From contig NC_084793.1 in assembly GCF_963169125.1 (NCBI RefSeq), forward strand, positions 141,090,297-141,154,296: a stretch of 64,000 nucleotides of DNA, given 5' to 3'. This document shows positions 1-11,290 of this stretch, piece after piece. The stretch comes from Humulus lupulus (taxonomy: Eukaryota; Streptophyta; Magnoliopsida; Rosales; Cannabaceae). Under the pieces are notes generated by a model that made no database searches, was not told the origin of the DNA, and saw only the letters and a list, made by a program, of their open reading frames with translations. Both the position numbers and the translations under genes were made by a program. Positions within the stretch are counted from its first letter, which is position 1; the number at the start of each line of letters is the position of its first letter.

Positions 1-624
1 CATAAATAGAAAACGTATGCATATCTTTCACTTAACACGTAATCAAACCACCAACAGGCTAAACACATACGGCCATGTCATCCTGGCCACTTTACCAGGC
101 CCTGGGTACGCGGTCTCCACCGTGAGGATAACCCAAGTATCCTTTAGGGTCTCGCCCTGGCAACTCGCACTCCACATGCTAAACGTTGCTCCCGGCCCCT
201 TGCTGTTCTCGACCTTCACCGTTCCCGGCTCTTGTCGTTCATTCACATATATGCACACAAAGCATAATGAAACAAATACTTAAACATGTATTAACATAAT
301 TAATGGGGCTATGCCCTACACACAATCACATAGGGTTGTGCCCTGCATGGGGCCTCGCCCTGCTCTACGGGTACATCAATTTTCTTACCTATGTCCCGAG
401 CTTCTTGTGCACCAAAATCCCGAGCACAGCCCTTTAACCCAAGCCTCGCCAAGAACCTAGTCACAACATATACATTGCACTCTCATTACTAACCAATTCA
501 TAATCATCTCCCAAAACCAATCTTGTGCTCTTGGGACTCCCATTTCTCCACACAAGGTAGCGAAAGCGTCCCTCGAGCCCCTTGAGCCAAAACCCTAAAA
601 AGACAATTTCCCCTTCCTAGAAAT

Positions 625-745
625 TGGCCTAGCGCCATAGCACAACCCTATAGGGGTCGCGGCGCCCAGAGTGGTGCCCTCCTCCTGATTCAACCTAGCG
701 TCGCGGCACAGAAGAACAGGGCCGTGGCGCTCATACGCGAACCCA
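625..745. repeat. GC-rich word cassette of LTR-I
   Basis: A short GC-rich patch in AT-rich LTR. It repeats variants of GCGCC, GTCGCGGC and GTGGCGC (around 630, 657, 700 and 722). It occupies the position where sister LTRs A and C carry GCGACCGCGCC and sister LTRs B and G carry GTCGCGACTTGG. See the findings on word cassettes. Confidence 0.5.
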
Positions 746-1359
746 GAAAACTGGGTTCTCCTAACATTTTTCCCGAGCCAAAACTCTTCCAAATCAATAC
801 CCAAGTACACCCAAGTCCCCTATTCGACCTTGAACTTCATATAAACAGTATAACAACTTATGAGCACCAGAAACACACCCAAACACTCCTTCAAACTCAG
901 AATCATAAAGTGGTTTAAGACTTTACAAAACTTAAACCACAAACTAGAAAATAACTTCAGAGATGCAAGAACTCTTACCTCAAGTAGAAATTTGTCCCTG
1001 AGCTTCTTTCAAATCCACTTCCAAGCTCAAATCCACTAATCCCAAGTTGAACCTAGCAAAACTTCATCCCAAGAATCCACCAAGCAAAAACACATATCAG
1101 CTCCCAACCTTAACATTTCCCATCAGAATTCAATCGAGAAACTAAATTAGAACTTACCTTTGAACCTAGGTCAATCTCCCAATTCCTAGCCTTGAATCCC
1201 TTGAATTCTGGCCTAAAATCCTTCAAAATCAGTCACTTTATAGAGGGAGAAGGAGAGCATCGAGTGGGAGAGAGAGAGAGAGAGAGAGAAAATTGGTTCC
1301 CTTTTTCCTTCTTCTATTTTGGTTAAGTGCTTCTAGAGTCCCAGCTCCCAAGTTTAGCA

Positions 1360-3380
1360 TGATAACTCTACAAAATAGAGTTATTTTACCACTTTTTATG
1401 TGATAATTGTTGTTTAATTCTTGAGTTTTTAATTGATTTATTAAGTTTTAAAGTAATTTTGAATTTATTGGGTTTATTTTGATTTTATATATTTTTTTGT
1501 GTTTTTATAGTTATTTTGTTGTAAAATGTTGTAGTTAATTATTTGAATTATTTTGTTTAATTTGAGGTAAAAAAAATGTTGTATTATTGAACTTAAATGT
1601 TAAATATAAATTAGTTATAATTAATATTTTCGAAGAATTAAACTGATTTATTTTATAGTTGAAAATATTTTATTATGATTTATTTTATGTTTATTTTGTA
1701 GGGAATTTATTGTATTTTGGGCTTTGAAAAGAAAAGAAAAGAAAAGATTTAAAGCTGAAAAAAGAAAGGAAAAATGGCATTTTTAAAAATCCATAAGACA
1801 GCCTGCATGAAGCTCCTGCCCAACCTCATCAGCAGCAACTGGGCCCACACCACAGCCAAGGCCCAATGCCCTCTCCTTCCAGCCAGCAACTTCCTAGGCC
1901 CACTCCTGCCACCTAGCACTCTGAGGCCCAACGCCTGATGCATTCAGCTGCTGCTCCTTGCTGCCTTGTCCCAGCCAAGCTTCCTCCTGCCCACAAGCAC
2001 ACCTTCGGGCCACACTCCCAATTGAAGCCTCCAGCAGCAAGCTACCTTCCTTCTCCTCGTGAGACTGCCTCCAGCCTCCCTCTTCATTAGCAAGGCCTGC
2101 CGAAAGCCAAGTTTTTCCCAGCATCTCCACACGCCTGGGTCCATGCCACCAGCCAACAAAATGGCTATCATTTCCCCTTGAGCCCAACAAAAGCCTAAAT
2201 GCCCTCTTGTCCCTTATGTCCAAAAATACCATTTTTTTACCCAAACTTTTCTACATATTTTACCCCAAAACATCAACATTACACCTTATAATTTACCCAT
2301 ATTTGCCATATTATCATTAATTTAATTAATTTAATCAATTTAAATTGATTATTTTAATACACTTTTTTTGGCTATAAATAAGGGAGTTTAGGTGCTTATT
2401 TTGGAGAGAGGTTACCATACCACAAGTTCTACACTTTCAAGACCTCTCAATTCTCTTCATCTTTTTCTTCTTTTTGCTCATTTTTCCTATGAGTTTTTAG
2501 AGGAAAAATTTGGGGGTTTCTCTTCCAAATTTTCCTATTTATGTTTGTAATTTTTAGTTTGTATTTGCTATTTTGGTTATGAGTTTCTAATCTTTTTAAG
2601 ATTATGAAGGTGATGATGAAATAATATGTAACTAAATAGTGTTTATTTTGTATGTTGATTTCCCATTTTGTGCAACAAAGTTTATGAATTTTCTTCTTCA
2701 AATATTTTCTTTCATCTTTAATATCATATATTTTTTATGGGTAGCTCATATTTACACTTTGTTCTTCATTAGTGCGAAAACATAATATTCTTTGTGTAAG
2801 ATGTGTTATTAAATTGTACACATCTAATGCTTAGAACAAAAATATTATGTTTTGCCTTATAAATAATGTTCATTGATTTATTTGTTATTTCATTAGATTG
2901 ATTTACATTAAATGCTTTGAAATTATAACTTTTTGAAAAGTGAAGAAAAATCTTATCTTTTTAGAAGTAATTTGTGCTTAAAATTATAAATCTATTTGGA
3001 AAATGATAGTTTGATTTATTTTAACTATCACTAAAACTTGGGAATCAATGTACTTATAAATATTATTGAACTTATATTTTATGGATTCTTATCCTTAATA
3101 ATCTTATTTTACCATCTTGATCTCTAATATTAATTTATTTATTTTTATTGTCTTAAATTTCTTTATTATTGTCTCTTATTAGATTTTATTGTCACAAATT
3201 CTCATAAATCTTTAGAACTAGGTTAGAACTTATTAATTTTGGTTTGAAATAGTTTTCTTTTCGATTTTAGACAACTCCTTTGGCTTCGACATCCTTTCTT
3301 ACACGATCACTATTCTATATGAACGATTCGTGCGCTTGCGATTTATAAATATTTAAAACATACCCGTTTTGGGTCCATCA
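1360..3380 (+). mobile_element. D1: solo LTR (Ty3/gypsy-like) inside LTR-I
   Basis: Starts TGATAACTCTACAAAATAG and ends TTTTGGGTCCATCA. It is the reverse-oriented partner of D2 (11291-12704), whose ends are the same sequences swapped. Flanks TAGCA (1355-1359) and GAGCA (3381-3385) agree at 4 of 5 bases, as expected for an aged 5-bp duplication. A TATA-like CTATAAATAAGG near 2372 sets the sense strand. The 3' part has the CGCAAGCGCACGAA-type motif (read on the minus strand as TTCGTGCGCTTGCG) often seen near the end of plant Athila/Tat-type LTRs. D1 is 2.0 kb against 1.4 kb for D2; the extra part is a GC-rich block at about 1790-2190 rich in CCAGC/GCAGC. No coding capacity. Confidence 0.8.
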
Positions 3381-3961
3381 GAGCATATCCATTTGCTCAA
3401 AATGACTCAATTACCCCTTAAGTTAACCTAAGTCCTCATATATCTCCAAGGGGGATTTAGTCTTTTAACACATCCCGCTTAGTCCCCGAGTATACCTAAA
3501 AATCCTTGTTCAATCCCGACACGTCTAAACCATTACTGAATTACTAATCACTACTCAATAGTTCCCGAACACATTATAATATTCCCAAAATACCCCTAAG
3601 CTCCTCCCGAGCCGGGTATTTGACCCCGTTGTGACTTTCTAGCTAAACAGCTCCCTAGGACCGTCTCGGATCATGCACCACAATTATATCACCACTCACA
3701 CGTGGTATCAATCACAATACACATAAATATAACATTTATGCCCTCAACGGGCTAAAATTATAGATATGCCCCTAACAACCAAATGGGACCCACATGCATA
3801 TTTAATTCACATAAACATACATTTCTAATCACATATTCATCAAATTCACATATTAATACAATATATCAATTATTGCCCTCCAGACACGCTAATCGAGGCC
3901 CTAAGCCTTATTAGAAAATTTAGGACGCTACAGTGTCATTACTTAATATCAACATATCATC

Positions 3962-4895
3962 TGTTGGGGGGGGGGGGGGGAGTGAGATTACACTAGCACA
4001 AAATCTAGAATCTACACAAAAATAATGGTTGACAAAGACCATAGAAAAATGATGCAAACCCTAGTTATATAACAATCTTCTTCAACTTTGATGAACCTTT
4101 AAAACCATTGTAGAACCACCATTTTGAGCTTTTCCTTCTACAATGCAAAAAACACAAAACTAAGGCTCACACACAATTCGTATCGCTATCCTCATTCTCT
4201 ATTTCATCTCCACCATTGATGCTTGAGGCCTTCTCTAAGAGTAAATAAGTTGGGATTGAACAAGCCTTAAACTCGCAAAGTCAAGCACTTTCTTTATGAG
4301 TTTCTTGGAGAAAACTAGAGATTCTTGAAAACTATGGAGAGAGAGAGAGGTTAGAGAGAGATTGAAGAGAGTGATCAAGTCTTCCAAATCTCTATGAGGA
4401 CCCTCTTATAGCATAATCACCGTCAATAGGTCTAACCAATAGGATTACAGATAAGTAACTCATCATTTGGAGCTCATTTTGTGTGTTCATACGGACACGA
4501 CAGGCGATATGTCGCTTGCATTTAGGCGATATGTCGCCTGCATTTAGGCGATGTATTACCTTCCATGCGATATGTTGCCTAGTAGTAGGCGATGTATCGC
4601 CTGCTGGGGCTTTTGAGCCCCTTCATATTCAGACGATGCAACGCCTCATAGGGGCAACACATCGCAACCCCCTCTGACTTTTGACCCTTCCAATGTTCCT
4701 AAAATTGCTCTAAATGCTACCAAACGTTTTGGGGATCCTTAGATACCTCCTTGTATCACTTTGGACCCATAAACACATTTTTAAAGTGCATGCAATTGAA
4801 ACTCAAATTCACATCTACACTATTTGAAATTCACTAAGTGTTTATACCTATCTTGCATATTAACACTTATCATGTGTATTTAACAAAAAATAACA
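3962..4895 (-). mobile_element. L4: solo LTR inserted in the YVDD codons of copia-4 RT
   Basis: On the plus strand it runs from TGTTGGGG at 3962 to AATAACA at 4895. The perfect duplication TCATC lies at 3957-3961 and 4896-4900. On the minus strand the interrupted codons are GTA GAT GA|T, that is V-D-D of the RT active site. L4 is related to copia-4's own 5' LTR (7933-8715): both share AGTGAGATTACA near one end and a terminal TGTTA...TTAA at the other, but they differ fully in the cassette between. A poly-G run lies at 3965-3980. Confidence 0.9.
4497..4665. repeat. GGCGAT word cassette in L4
   Basis: About seven spaced copies of GGCGATATGTCGCCT and decayed variants. Each is a near-palindrome (GGCGAT...ATCGCC). 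Flanking LTR sequence is AT-rich and not repetitive. The aligned position in the related LTR at 7933-8715 has a different word (TGACAAGTCACC). Confidence 0.7.
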
Positions 4896-7093
4896 TCATC
4901 TACATAAAGACGCACTAGTATGACATATTCATTACAAGTCTAATAGTATATGCACTTGTCCACATTATTGTTCCAAACCCATCCTAATTAATGACCTTAT
5001 CAAACTTTTCATGCCATTGTTTTGCAACCTGCTTCAAATCATATAATGATTTGACAAGTATGCACATTTTATGTTCATTTCCTTGAATAACAAAACCTTC
5101 TACTTATTCCATATAGACCTTCTCTCAGATCATCCACTTGTAAAATTAGGAAGAAATCTAAGGCCTCAAATTTTTGTTTTACTTTATATATAAAGGCCTC
5201 AAAAAAATTCTCCATTAGAAATAAGGCCTCAAAATTCTAATATACCTAAGCCTTGAAAAATGTTAAGTCGACTCTGACTTCTCTCCAAGGTCTCAATTTA
5301 GCGATGTCATTTTGCATTTATTTGTTGAACATAAAGGTTATATATATATATATGATAAGGACAACTACAAATCTAATAGAAGTTGTCATTCTATCGGTTC
5401 ATATGTGACATAATTGAATAAATTTCATCATTTATTGCCTCCTTCCAAAAAGCGGAGTCTCTTGAAGACATTGCTTCTTTGAAAGTTTTAGGATCATATC
5501 TTCTATTTGAAGTACTATTGGAAATTTCCAAGTAACTTCTTTGTGATTTCCTTCTACTAGATGTAGTGTCCCCACTTGAGAGCACTTTTCATTTGATCAC
5601 AAATCCTTAAGCCTTTGACTTCTTCTAGACAATAAAGGTTGTTCATCAACAAATTTAGGAGTCTCATCTTGAGGCTCTCTAATTTGAATGAGTTCTTTTG
5701 ATTATCATTATCACATAACATGTTCTCAAAGAACTCAATCTCTCTTGATTCGATTATTACATTAGACTACAAGTCTAACAATCTATAAGCTTTACTATTT
5801 GAGGTATAGACAACAAATGTACATCTTATAGCCCTTGGACCCAACTTGATCCTATTAGGATCCATACTCCTGCAATAAGCAAGACACCCCACGCTTTAAG
5901 ATATCTAATATTTGGTTTATTTACTTTCCATAACTCATATGAAGATTTATTGAATACGATTCAAGATATGACATGTGGATAACAAGGTTTCACCCCACAA
6001 ATTAAAACTCAATTTAGAATGTAATATCATAGCATTGACCATTTCAATAAATGTTAATTTTTTCTTTCTGCTATACCATTTTGTTGTGGAGTATATGGGG
6101 TGGTACATTCATGTATTATTTAATGCTCTTCACAAAACAAGTAGAAATCATTTGAAAAATATTCACCATCACTATAACTTCTAAGTATCTTTATTTTCTT
6201 TTCCAATTGATTGTTAACATCCATGTTTTAAACACATTAAATGATTTATCTTTATTCTTAAGCAAATAAGCATATGTTAACCTAGACCAATCATCTATGA
6301 AAGTAATAAACTATGTACTTCCTCCTCTAGTCAACATTTCATTTAGTTTACATAATCCCTATGTATCAAATCTAACAAGTTAGAATTTCTTTCAACACTA
6401 GGAAAAGGTTTCTTAACAATTTTAGATTTTACACATAGCACATATTTATCATGCTCAACATTATCACAATGAATCATTCTACATTTAATTTTTCTTTTAG
6501 TTGTGCTAAAACCTATATGTGCAAGTCTAGCATGATATAAAGTAATAGAATTTGAGTCAAGCATATAACAAGAACTAGAGGCTTTATCATTATTGTTCGC
6601 ATCATTAGTGAGGAACAAAGTTTAATCATGCCATCACAATCAAATCGTTTCCCCACAAAAACATTTCCCTTAGACAATATAAGATTGTCATAATCAAGCC
6701 CCGCCTTGATTTTTGGTTTGCCAAGCAAATTACCACTTACAAGGTTTCTACTCATGTCTGGTACTTGCAATACAATTGTGAGTAGAACCTTCTTGGTAAA
6801 AGTGAAGAAAATATCAATTGTTCTTTTTTCTTAAACCATGGACCTCTTCTCATTGCAGTTTTGGATTTCATGCCCATTCTTTGAAGCCTCAAAAGTTTTG
6901 AATAGAGACCTATCATAGGTGCATGGACAGTGGCACAAGTGTCATACCACCAACATTTTACCTTCCCATTAAAGGCATTGATCTCACTTAGTATAGCCAC
7001 TGAGTCTTCTTCGGTTGAGTTCACTTTTGGTTCATTATTGTGGCTCCTCTTGAACCTACAATCTCTTGCAAAATGGCCACTATTGCCACACAC
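4896..7093 (-). pseudogene. Copia-4 pol remnants (protease, integrase, RT)
   Basis: Broken pol of a Ty1/copia element. Around 6752-7093: CGNSGHFARDC, the gag zinc knuckle, then CWWYDTCATVH, the protease region (usual D-S/T-G is D-T-C here). Around 6513-6770: the linker PDMSRNLVSGNLLGK typical of this lineage. Around 6343-6618: the pre-integrase HARLAHIGF, with CHH/CC-type zinc finger remains (HCDNVEHDKYVLCVKSK). Around 5391-5585: AFWKEAINDEI, the start of RT. At 4896-4910 the RT box begins and is cut by L4. Several frameshifts and stops, so no product is expected. Confidence 0.8.
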
Positions 7094-7096
7094 AAA

Positions 7097-7854
7097 TCAA
7101 GGCCCTCTAGAACTCTTGAATTGATCCTCATTCTTTTTAGGTCCCAAAGGTTTGTAATCCTTGCCTTTAGGCTTGTTAACTAATTTTCCATTGTTATTTT
7201 TCAAGAGGTTTTGCCACCACATTGGCTTTAGAAGTGTCTCTATTTGACTCTTCCACACTCTTATCTTGAGAACAGTACTCTTCCTCAATTCACAAATGTT
7301 TGAGAATCTCCTCCAAGGAAATCTCCTCATTCTTATGCTTGATTTTCTTTCTATAGCCCCTCCAAGATGGAGGCAACTTGGCTATGATGGCACTAAAAAA
7401 GAATTGTTCCAGCAATACAATCTTTAGGGTAGAAAGTTTATTCACAATATTTTTTAACTCGTGAATTTAGGGAAGAAGGGATTACACATCAAAAACTTAA
7501 ATTTCATGTATTGAGTAATAAAGAATTTCTTTGTTCCTTCTTCTTCAGCTTTGTATTTGTTTTCCAATGCCTTTCAAAACTCCTTGGTGGTCATGGTGTT
7601 AATATTAAGATCATACAACCGGTCCAAGAGAACATTAAGGATGTGACTTCTACAAATGAGCTCATCTTCTTCGTGCTTGTTCAATTCCTTGATGATTTAT
7701 GGAGTGTCATCCTCTTTAGCAGAAGTTAGGGTTTTTAAATATTTGTCTAGAATATAATACACCTTGGTAGTAGTAAGAAGAAACCTAATTTTTCTTGCCA
7801 ATGCACAAAATTAGTTCCATCAAATCTATCTAATCTAACAAAATCTTGAGTCAT
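7097..7854 (-). pseudogene. Copia-4 gag remnant
   Basis: The minus-strand ATG at 7852-7854 opens MTQDFVRLDRFDGTNFVHWQ, the usual copia gag N-terminus (F-D-G-x-N-F-x-x-W). The frame is lost within about 100 bp; downstream pieces (7097-7330) lead to the zinc knuckle in the next entry. A related gag start is at 19057-19120 in copia-5. It would have encoded the capsid-like structural protein of the retrotransposon particle. Confidence 0.75.
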
Positions 7855-7932
7855 AAATTTCAAGGCCGAAATTGATGAAGATTCTTCCACAAAGCTGTAG
7901 AATATCACAAACCATAATGTAAAGAATTTAAT

Positions 7933-8715
7933 AGTTAGGGGAGAGTGAGATTACATTACCAATATAATAAGAATCTATACACAATTATACCTGACAGAGT
8001 CCAATAAAAGATTAGGATGGAAAAATGCAAACCCTAGTTGTAGAAGAAACTCTTTGATCTTTTTGCAAGCTTCAAACCCTGGTTGGAACACCAATTGAAT
8101 CCTTTTGATGAAGAAGAATCAAAACCAAGGGATATACATGAGATGTATCATTGTCCAAATTCTCTATTTCCTAGCTCTTCATAGATGTTTCTAGCTTTCT
8201 CTAGTAGGAAAGAGAATTGGGATTGAACAAGTCATTGAAATTCACAAGACAAGCACTTTCTTGATGAATTTCTTGGAGAAAACTTATGATCTTTGAGAGT
8301 TAAAGAGAGAGGTTAGAGAGAGAGTTGAAAGGTGTGAGGCTTTACAACTCTAAAGAACCCTTTTATAGTATAAGCATCGTCATGTGACAAGTCCCCCAGT
8401 GATAGGTCACATGCCGTCTATCCACTGTCTCGAATGGATACTTAGCTATGTGGTGACAAGTCACCACTTGGGTTGCGACATGTCACCTCTCAACTGTCTT
8501 GGGTGCCCAAAATCACCCTTAATTACCTTCAAATGATTCCAAACTCTTAGGGTAAGCTTGGATACTTCATTGTATCACTTTAGACCCATAAAAGTCAATT
8601 ACTAATGCCTACAACAAAAGGTCATATTTTAACTTCAACTTAGGTGAAAATTGTTTAAGTGTTTTACACCATACTTTGTAATTAACATAACTATTATATT
8701 TAACCTATATTAACA
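7933..8715 (-). mobile_element. Copia-4 5' LTR
   Basis: Homologous to L4: shared AGAGTGAGATTACATTA near the plus-strand left end, the shared purine/pyrimidine leader (GAGAGAGGTTAGAGAGAG at about 8305), and a shared right end TATATTAACA. The left boundary is approximate because the expected TGTTGGGG is mutated to TAGTTAGGGG. A word cassette (TGACAAGTC, GGTCACATG, GACATGTCACC) lies at about 8372-8510. Confidence 0.75.
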
Positions 8716-9098
8716 ATAAATATATCAATGGAAAATATTTGCAGAAATTAGATATTGTAATATGACATGACCAAAAAAGACTTGATTTTATTTTTTAAAG
8801 AACAAAATTCCTAAAATATAAAATCCAATAATCATCCAAAATCTTGAGAAGTCCAATATACAACTCTCAAACCAAAGTCAACGCTTGATAAAAAAGAATC
8901 ATTGGCTGTCACGAAATTTTCAAAAATAAATCATTTATTGAAAGGTATTTTCTTTTTCGAAAAAATTATTATAGAGACACACAAGAATAACATGCAAGAT
9001 TACAAAAATGTTCATACACAAGATCACATAAATAATGAAGACATATAAAATTGTGTGTTTTGTGTTGGCTACAGCAGGATTGCATTCTACTGAAGCAG
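8716..9098. other. No gene seen
   Basis: AT-rich sequence between copia-4 and solo LTR K. No open frame of note, no repeat ends recognised. Confidence 0.5.
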
Positions 9099-10013
9099 TG
9101 TTATCCCCAAAATTTCAGTTCGATGACGTAGCAATCAAAAGTGACAAGTGGCTATGCATGGTCAGTAAATGGCACATTAATAGTCAATAAATGTGTTGGC
9201 TCTTCGGAGTTGTGATAAAGTGATCTGACCGACCTGATAGAATTTTTGTCCGACCGGTAAATATTTTTGACTGACTAGTTAGAAGTTTGGCCAACCAGTC
9301 AGTCGTTTGACCGACCAGTCATCTGTTTTGGCCGACCAGTCAATCGTTTTGGCCGACCAGTCATTTATTTTGGCCGACCAGTAAAGTGTTTTGCTAGACC
9401 AGAGATGTGTCATGCTAGACCAGATGTGTGCTAGAGGAGTGCTTTGCCTATACCGACTAGAGGTGTGCTTTGACGATGAGAGGTGCTTGCCTATGTCCTC
9501 AGTAATAGCTTCAACCTGAATCATTCTCAACTGCCGCAGGAATCTCTCAGATATCCCAGAATAATAGCTATATTATTGTTATTTATATTTTATTAATTAA
9601 AGTCTGTTGGAAGAACCAAGGACCCGGTCAAAGGGAGATATCTGATGTACGATCCATGAGCCTATAAATAAATGGCTCATGCCATCATTTGAGGGGATCT
9701 GATCTTTTTAGACTGAGAAAAACTCTCTAGTTTTGAGACTTTGGGACAGTTACTTAGGGCATTCTTGGGGTATTTTCTAAGAGAGTTTAGAGAGAGAAAC
9801 TATGTATTTTTCTACTTACACTTAAGAAACTCAGTTGACTCAAGTTCATCTGATCTTAAGTGTAGGATATATATATCACAACTCCAAGTGGATTAGGCTA
9901 TTACCAATAAATTGGGGCTGAACCACTATAAAATTATCAGTGTCGTATTTTTCTCTTGAAGGTTTATTGTAATTTTGACGTCTACTCGTCGTTGGCCAAA
10001 ATCGTGGTCAACA
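9099..10013 (+). mobile_element. K: solo LTR, same family as J
   Basis: Starts TGTTATCCCCAAAATTTC and ends GTCGTTGGCC...GTGGTCAACA. The same end, CGTCGTTGGCCAAAT plus GGTCAACA, occurs in J (40067-40680, opposite strand). Flanks AGCAG (9094-9098) and ACCAG (10014-10018) match at 4 of 5. A TATA-like CCTATAAATAAATGG near 9660 is shared in position with J (CCTATAAATATACATG, minus strand). No coding part, so it is read as a solo LTR. Confidence 0.75.
9222..9475 (+). repeat. GACCAGTC word cassette in K
   Basis: About eight tandem-like copies of TTTTGGCCGACCAGTCATC and variants, spaced about 21-25 bp between 9222 and 9400, decaying to CTAGACCAG and GAGGTGTG words up to about 9475. Solo LTR J carries the related words GACCAGACTGGTCG and CTGGTCGATAGTCG at 40537-40612. 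Confidence 0.75.
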
Positions 10014-10559
10014 ACCAGCTTAAACATATTCACGAAATTCAAAATCTTGACTTTCTAAAAGAATCTCAATTTAAGGGTTTTACAGACACGAAAGAAAATA
10101 CAAGGGAATTTTTTTAAAAGTAAAAAACAAAAACCAAGGAATTTAATAAAAAGTTAGAAAAAGTGGAACTTGTGAGCAAGAGCAATGAACAACATATAGA
10201 ACAAGAGAGTTTCAACGATTGCCTAGCAATAAGAGCTAGATACATTCTCAACAACCCAGTTAAAAGTAGAATTGAGTTAACTAACATGTTTACAAGACAA
10301 ACACAAATATCCAACAACGATTACATGTACCATTGATTTGTTTAACATTGATCTCCCACCAATTTTCCGCTTCCATGACATTTCTAATTGGTAGGCATAG
10401 GACGTCATTGGGTAACACATCTTTTTAATTGTTTCCCATTTGCCAACTTTAACAAGGATCATAGACGATAGTAGTTGTCGTTTGTGAAGCATATACAGAC
10501 AATAATAAAACACATGGGGGGAACTTGATTATCAACGCAACATGATTAATTAATTAATG
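10014..10559. other. No gene recognised
   Basis: AT-rich interval between K and the Mutator-like element. A minus-strand open frame of 78 codons at 10277-10513 has no recognisable motif. It could be a decayed exon or chance. Confidence 0.4.
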
Positions 10560-11290
10560 GAGATATTTGTGGTAAAACTACCCAATGTTTGGGGTTTGTT
10601 AGCAGCGTATACCCAATATTTTACCCAAAGATTAAGCATAATTATAGTACCCAAAGTTAGTAAAACAATGATTATATTAGTCTCTATCTGTTACCCTATG
10701 TTAGGTGCTAACTGAACCAAGATATGTCACTTCGTGATTGGTCCATCTTATCAATATTTTTAAAAAGTTATCTTATTTCATTTTAAAATAGAAAATTTAT
10801 TAAAAAAAACATTTAAATTAATAAAAATTAAAAATGATTTTAATTAATTAAAATTAAGCATATTTTTAATATAAATAAATTAAAATTAAAGCAAAAATGA
10901 ATGTTTTTTTTTTTTACAAAAATAAACCCCTAATTCCTAAAGAAATGTTTCCATGCTCTCGTCATCTACACCTTATTCTCCACCTTCTTCTTCTTCCATT
11001 TTTTTTTTCTTTTTTGTAGAGGAGCTTGGCCAAGACTTGGGACAATGGGCATTAGGCGAACTCAAGTGAGGCCTTCTTGCAACAGTGATGGCGAGAAGAT
11101 GGACTAGGACACGCTGACTTGGGCATCGGGCGAAGAAGGATCTCTGTCATCAGGGCGACGACTGTGTTTGTAACGTCTTGAAATCTCTAATAGAATTATG
11201 CATATGGATTAGCCTACCATAAGGACATGTGGGTTGATTATGTGCTAATTAATTGAATTATGTGATTCATATGCTTATATGATTAAGTAT

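Larger units (their letters stand above)
1..3932 (-). mobile_element. LTR-I: right part of a TGTAACG-family long LTR, interrupted by D1
   Basis: The right end reads GACGCTACA at 3924-3932, a decayed form of the GGGCGTTACA-type terminus seen in LTRs A, B, C and G. The preceding bases (CCTAAGCCTTATTAG) match the same position in B and G, so this copy lies in the same orientation as those. The left end is outside the window. The start (about 85-180) resembles LTR-H at 63905-63990 (CTTTACCAGG, GGTCTCGCCCT), suggesting one subfamily. Net length without D1 is at least 1.9 kb; complete copies here are 2.25-2.4 kb. It cuts copia-4 just after the RT motif at 3933. The very long LTR and the ends suggest a Ty3/gypsy chromovirus of Tekay/Del type, but no coding part is attached, so this is inference. 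Confidence 0.75.
3933..8715 (-). mobile_element. Copia-4: degenerate Ty1/copia element, 3' part missing
   Basis: Minus-strand element. Its 5' LTR is at 7933-8715, followed by a gag start at 7854 and, leftwards, gag, protease, integrase and RT remnants. The RT remnant is split by solo LTR L4 and ends at 3933, where LTR-I cuts it. At 3933-3961 the minus strand still reads DDMLILSND, the usual continuation of the copia RT box YVDD. All frames carry stops and frameshifts, so it is inactive. Copia-5 at 18415-20043 is a relative, with similar LTR sequence and gag start. Confidence 0.85.

Noticed and set aside
1894..2244. 116-codon minus-strand open frame
   Set aside because: It falls in the GC-rich block of solo LTR D1, which lacks stops because of its composition. 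D2 has no counterpart.
3962..8715. A copia element bounded by L4 and 7933-8715 as its two LTRs
   Set aside because: L4 has its own perfect TCATC duplication inside the RT codons and a different cassette word, so it is a separate insertion and not the 3' LTR.
9222..9475. CRISPR-like array of GACCAGTC repeats
   Set aside because: The spacing is about 21-25 bp with no unique spacers of constant length, the setting is a plant LTR, and no cas-like genes exist.
10277..10513. 78-codon minus-strand frame as a possible host exon
   Set aside because: No recognisable motif, no splice-site context that I could support, and length within chance for this AT-rich DNA.
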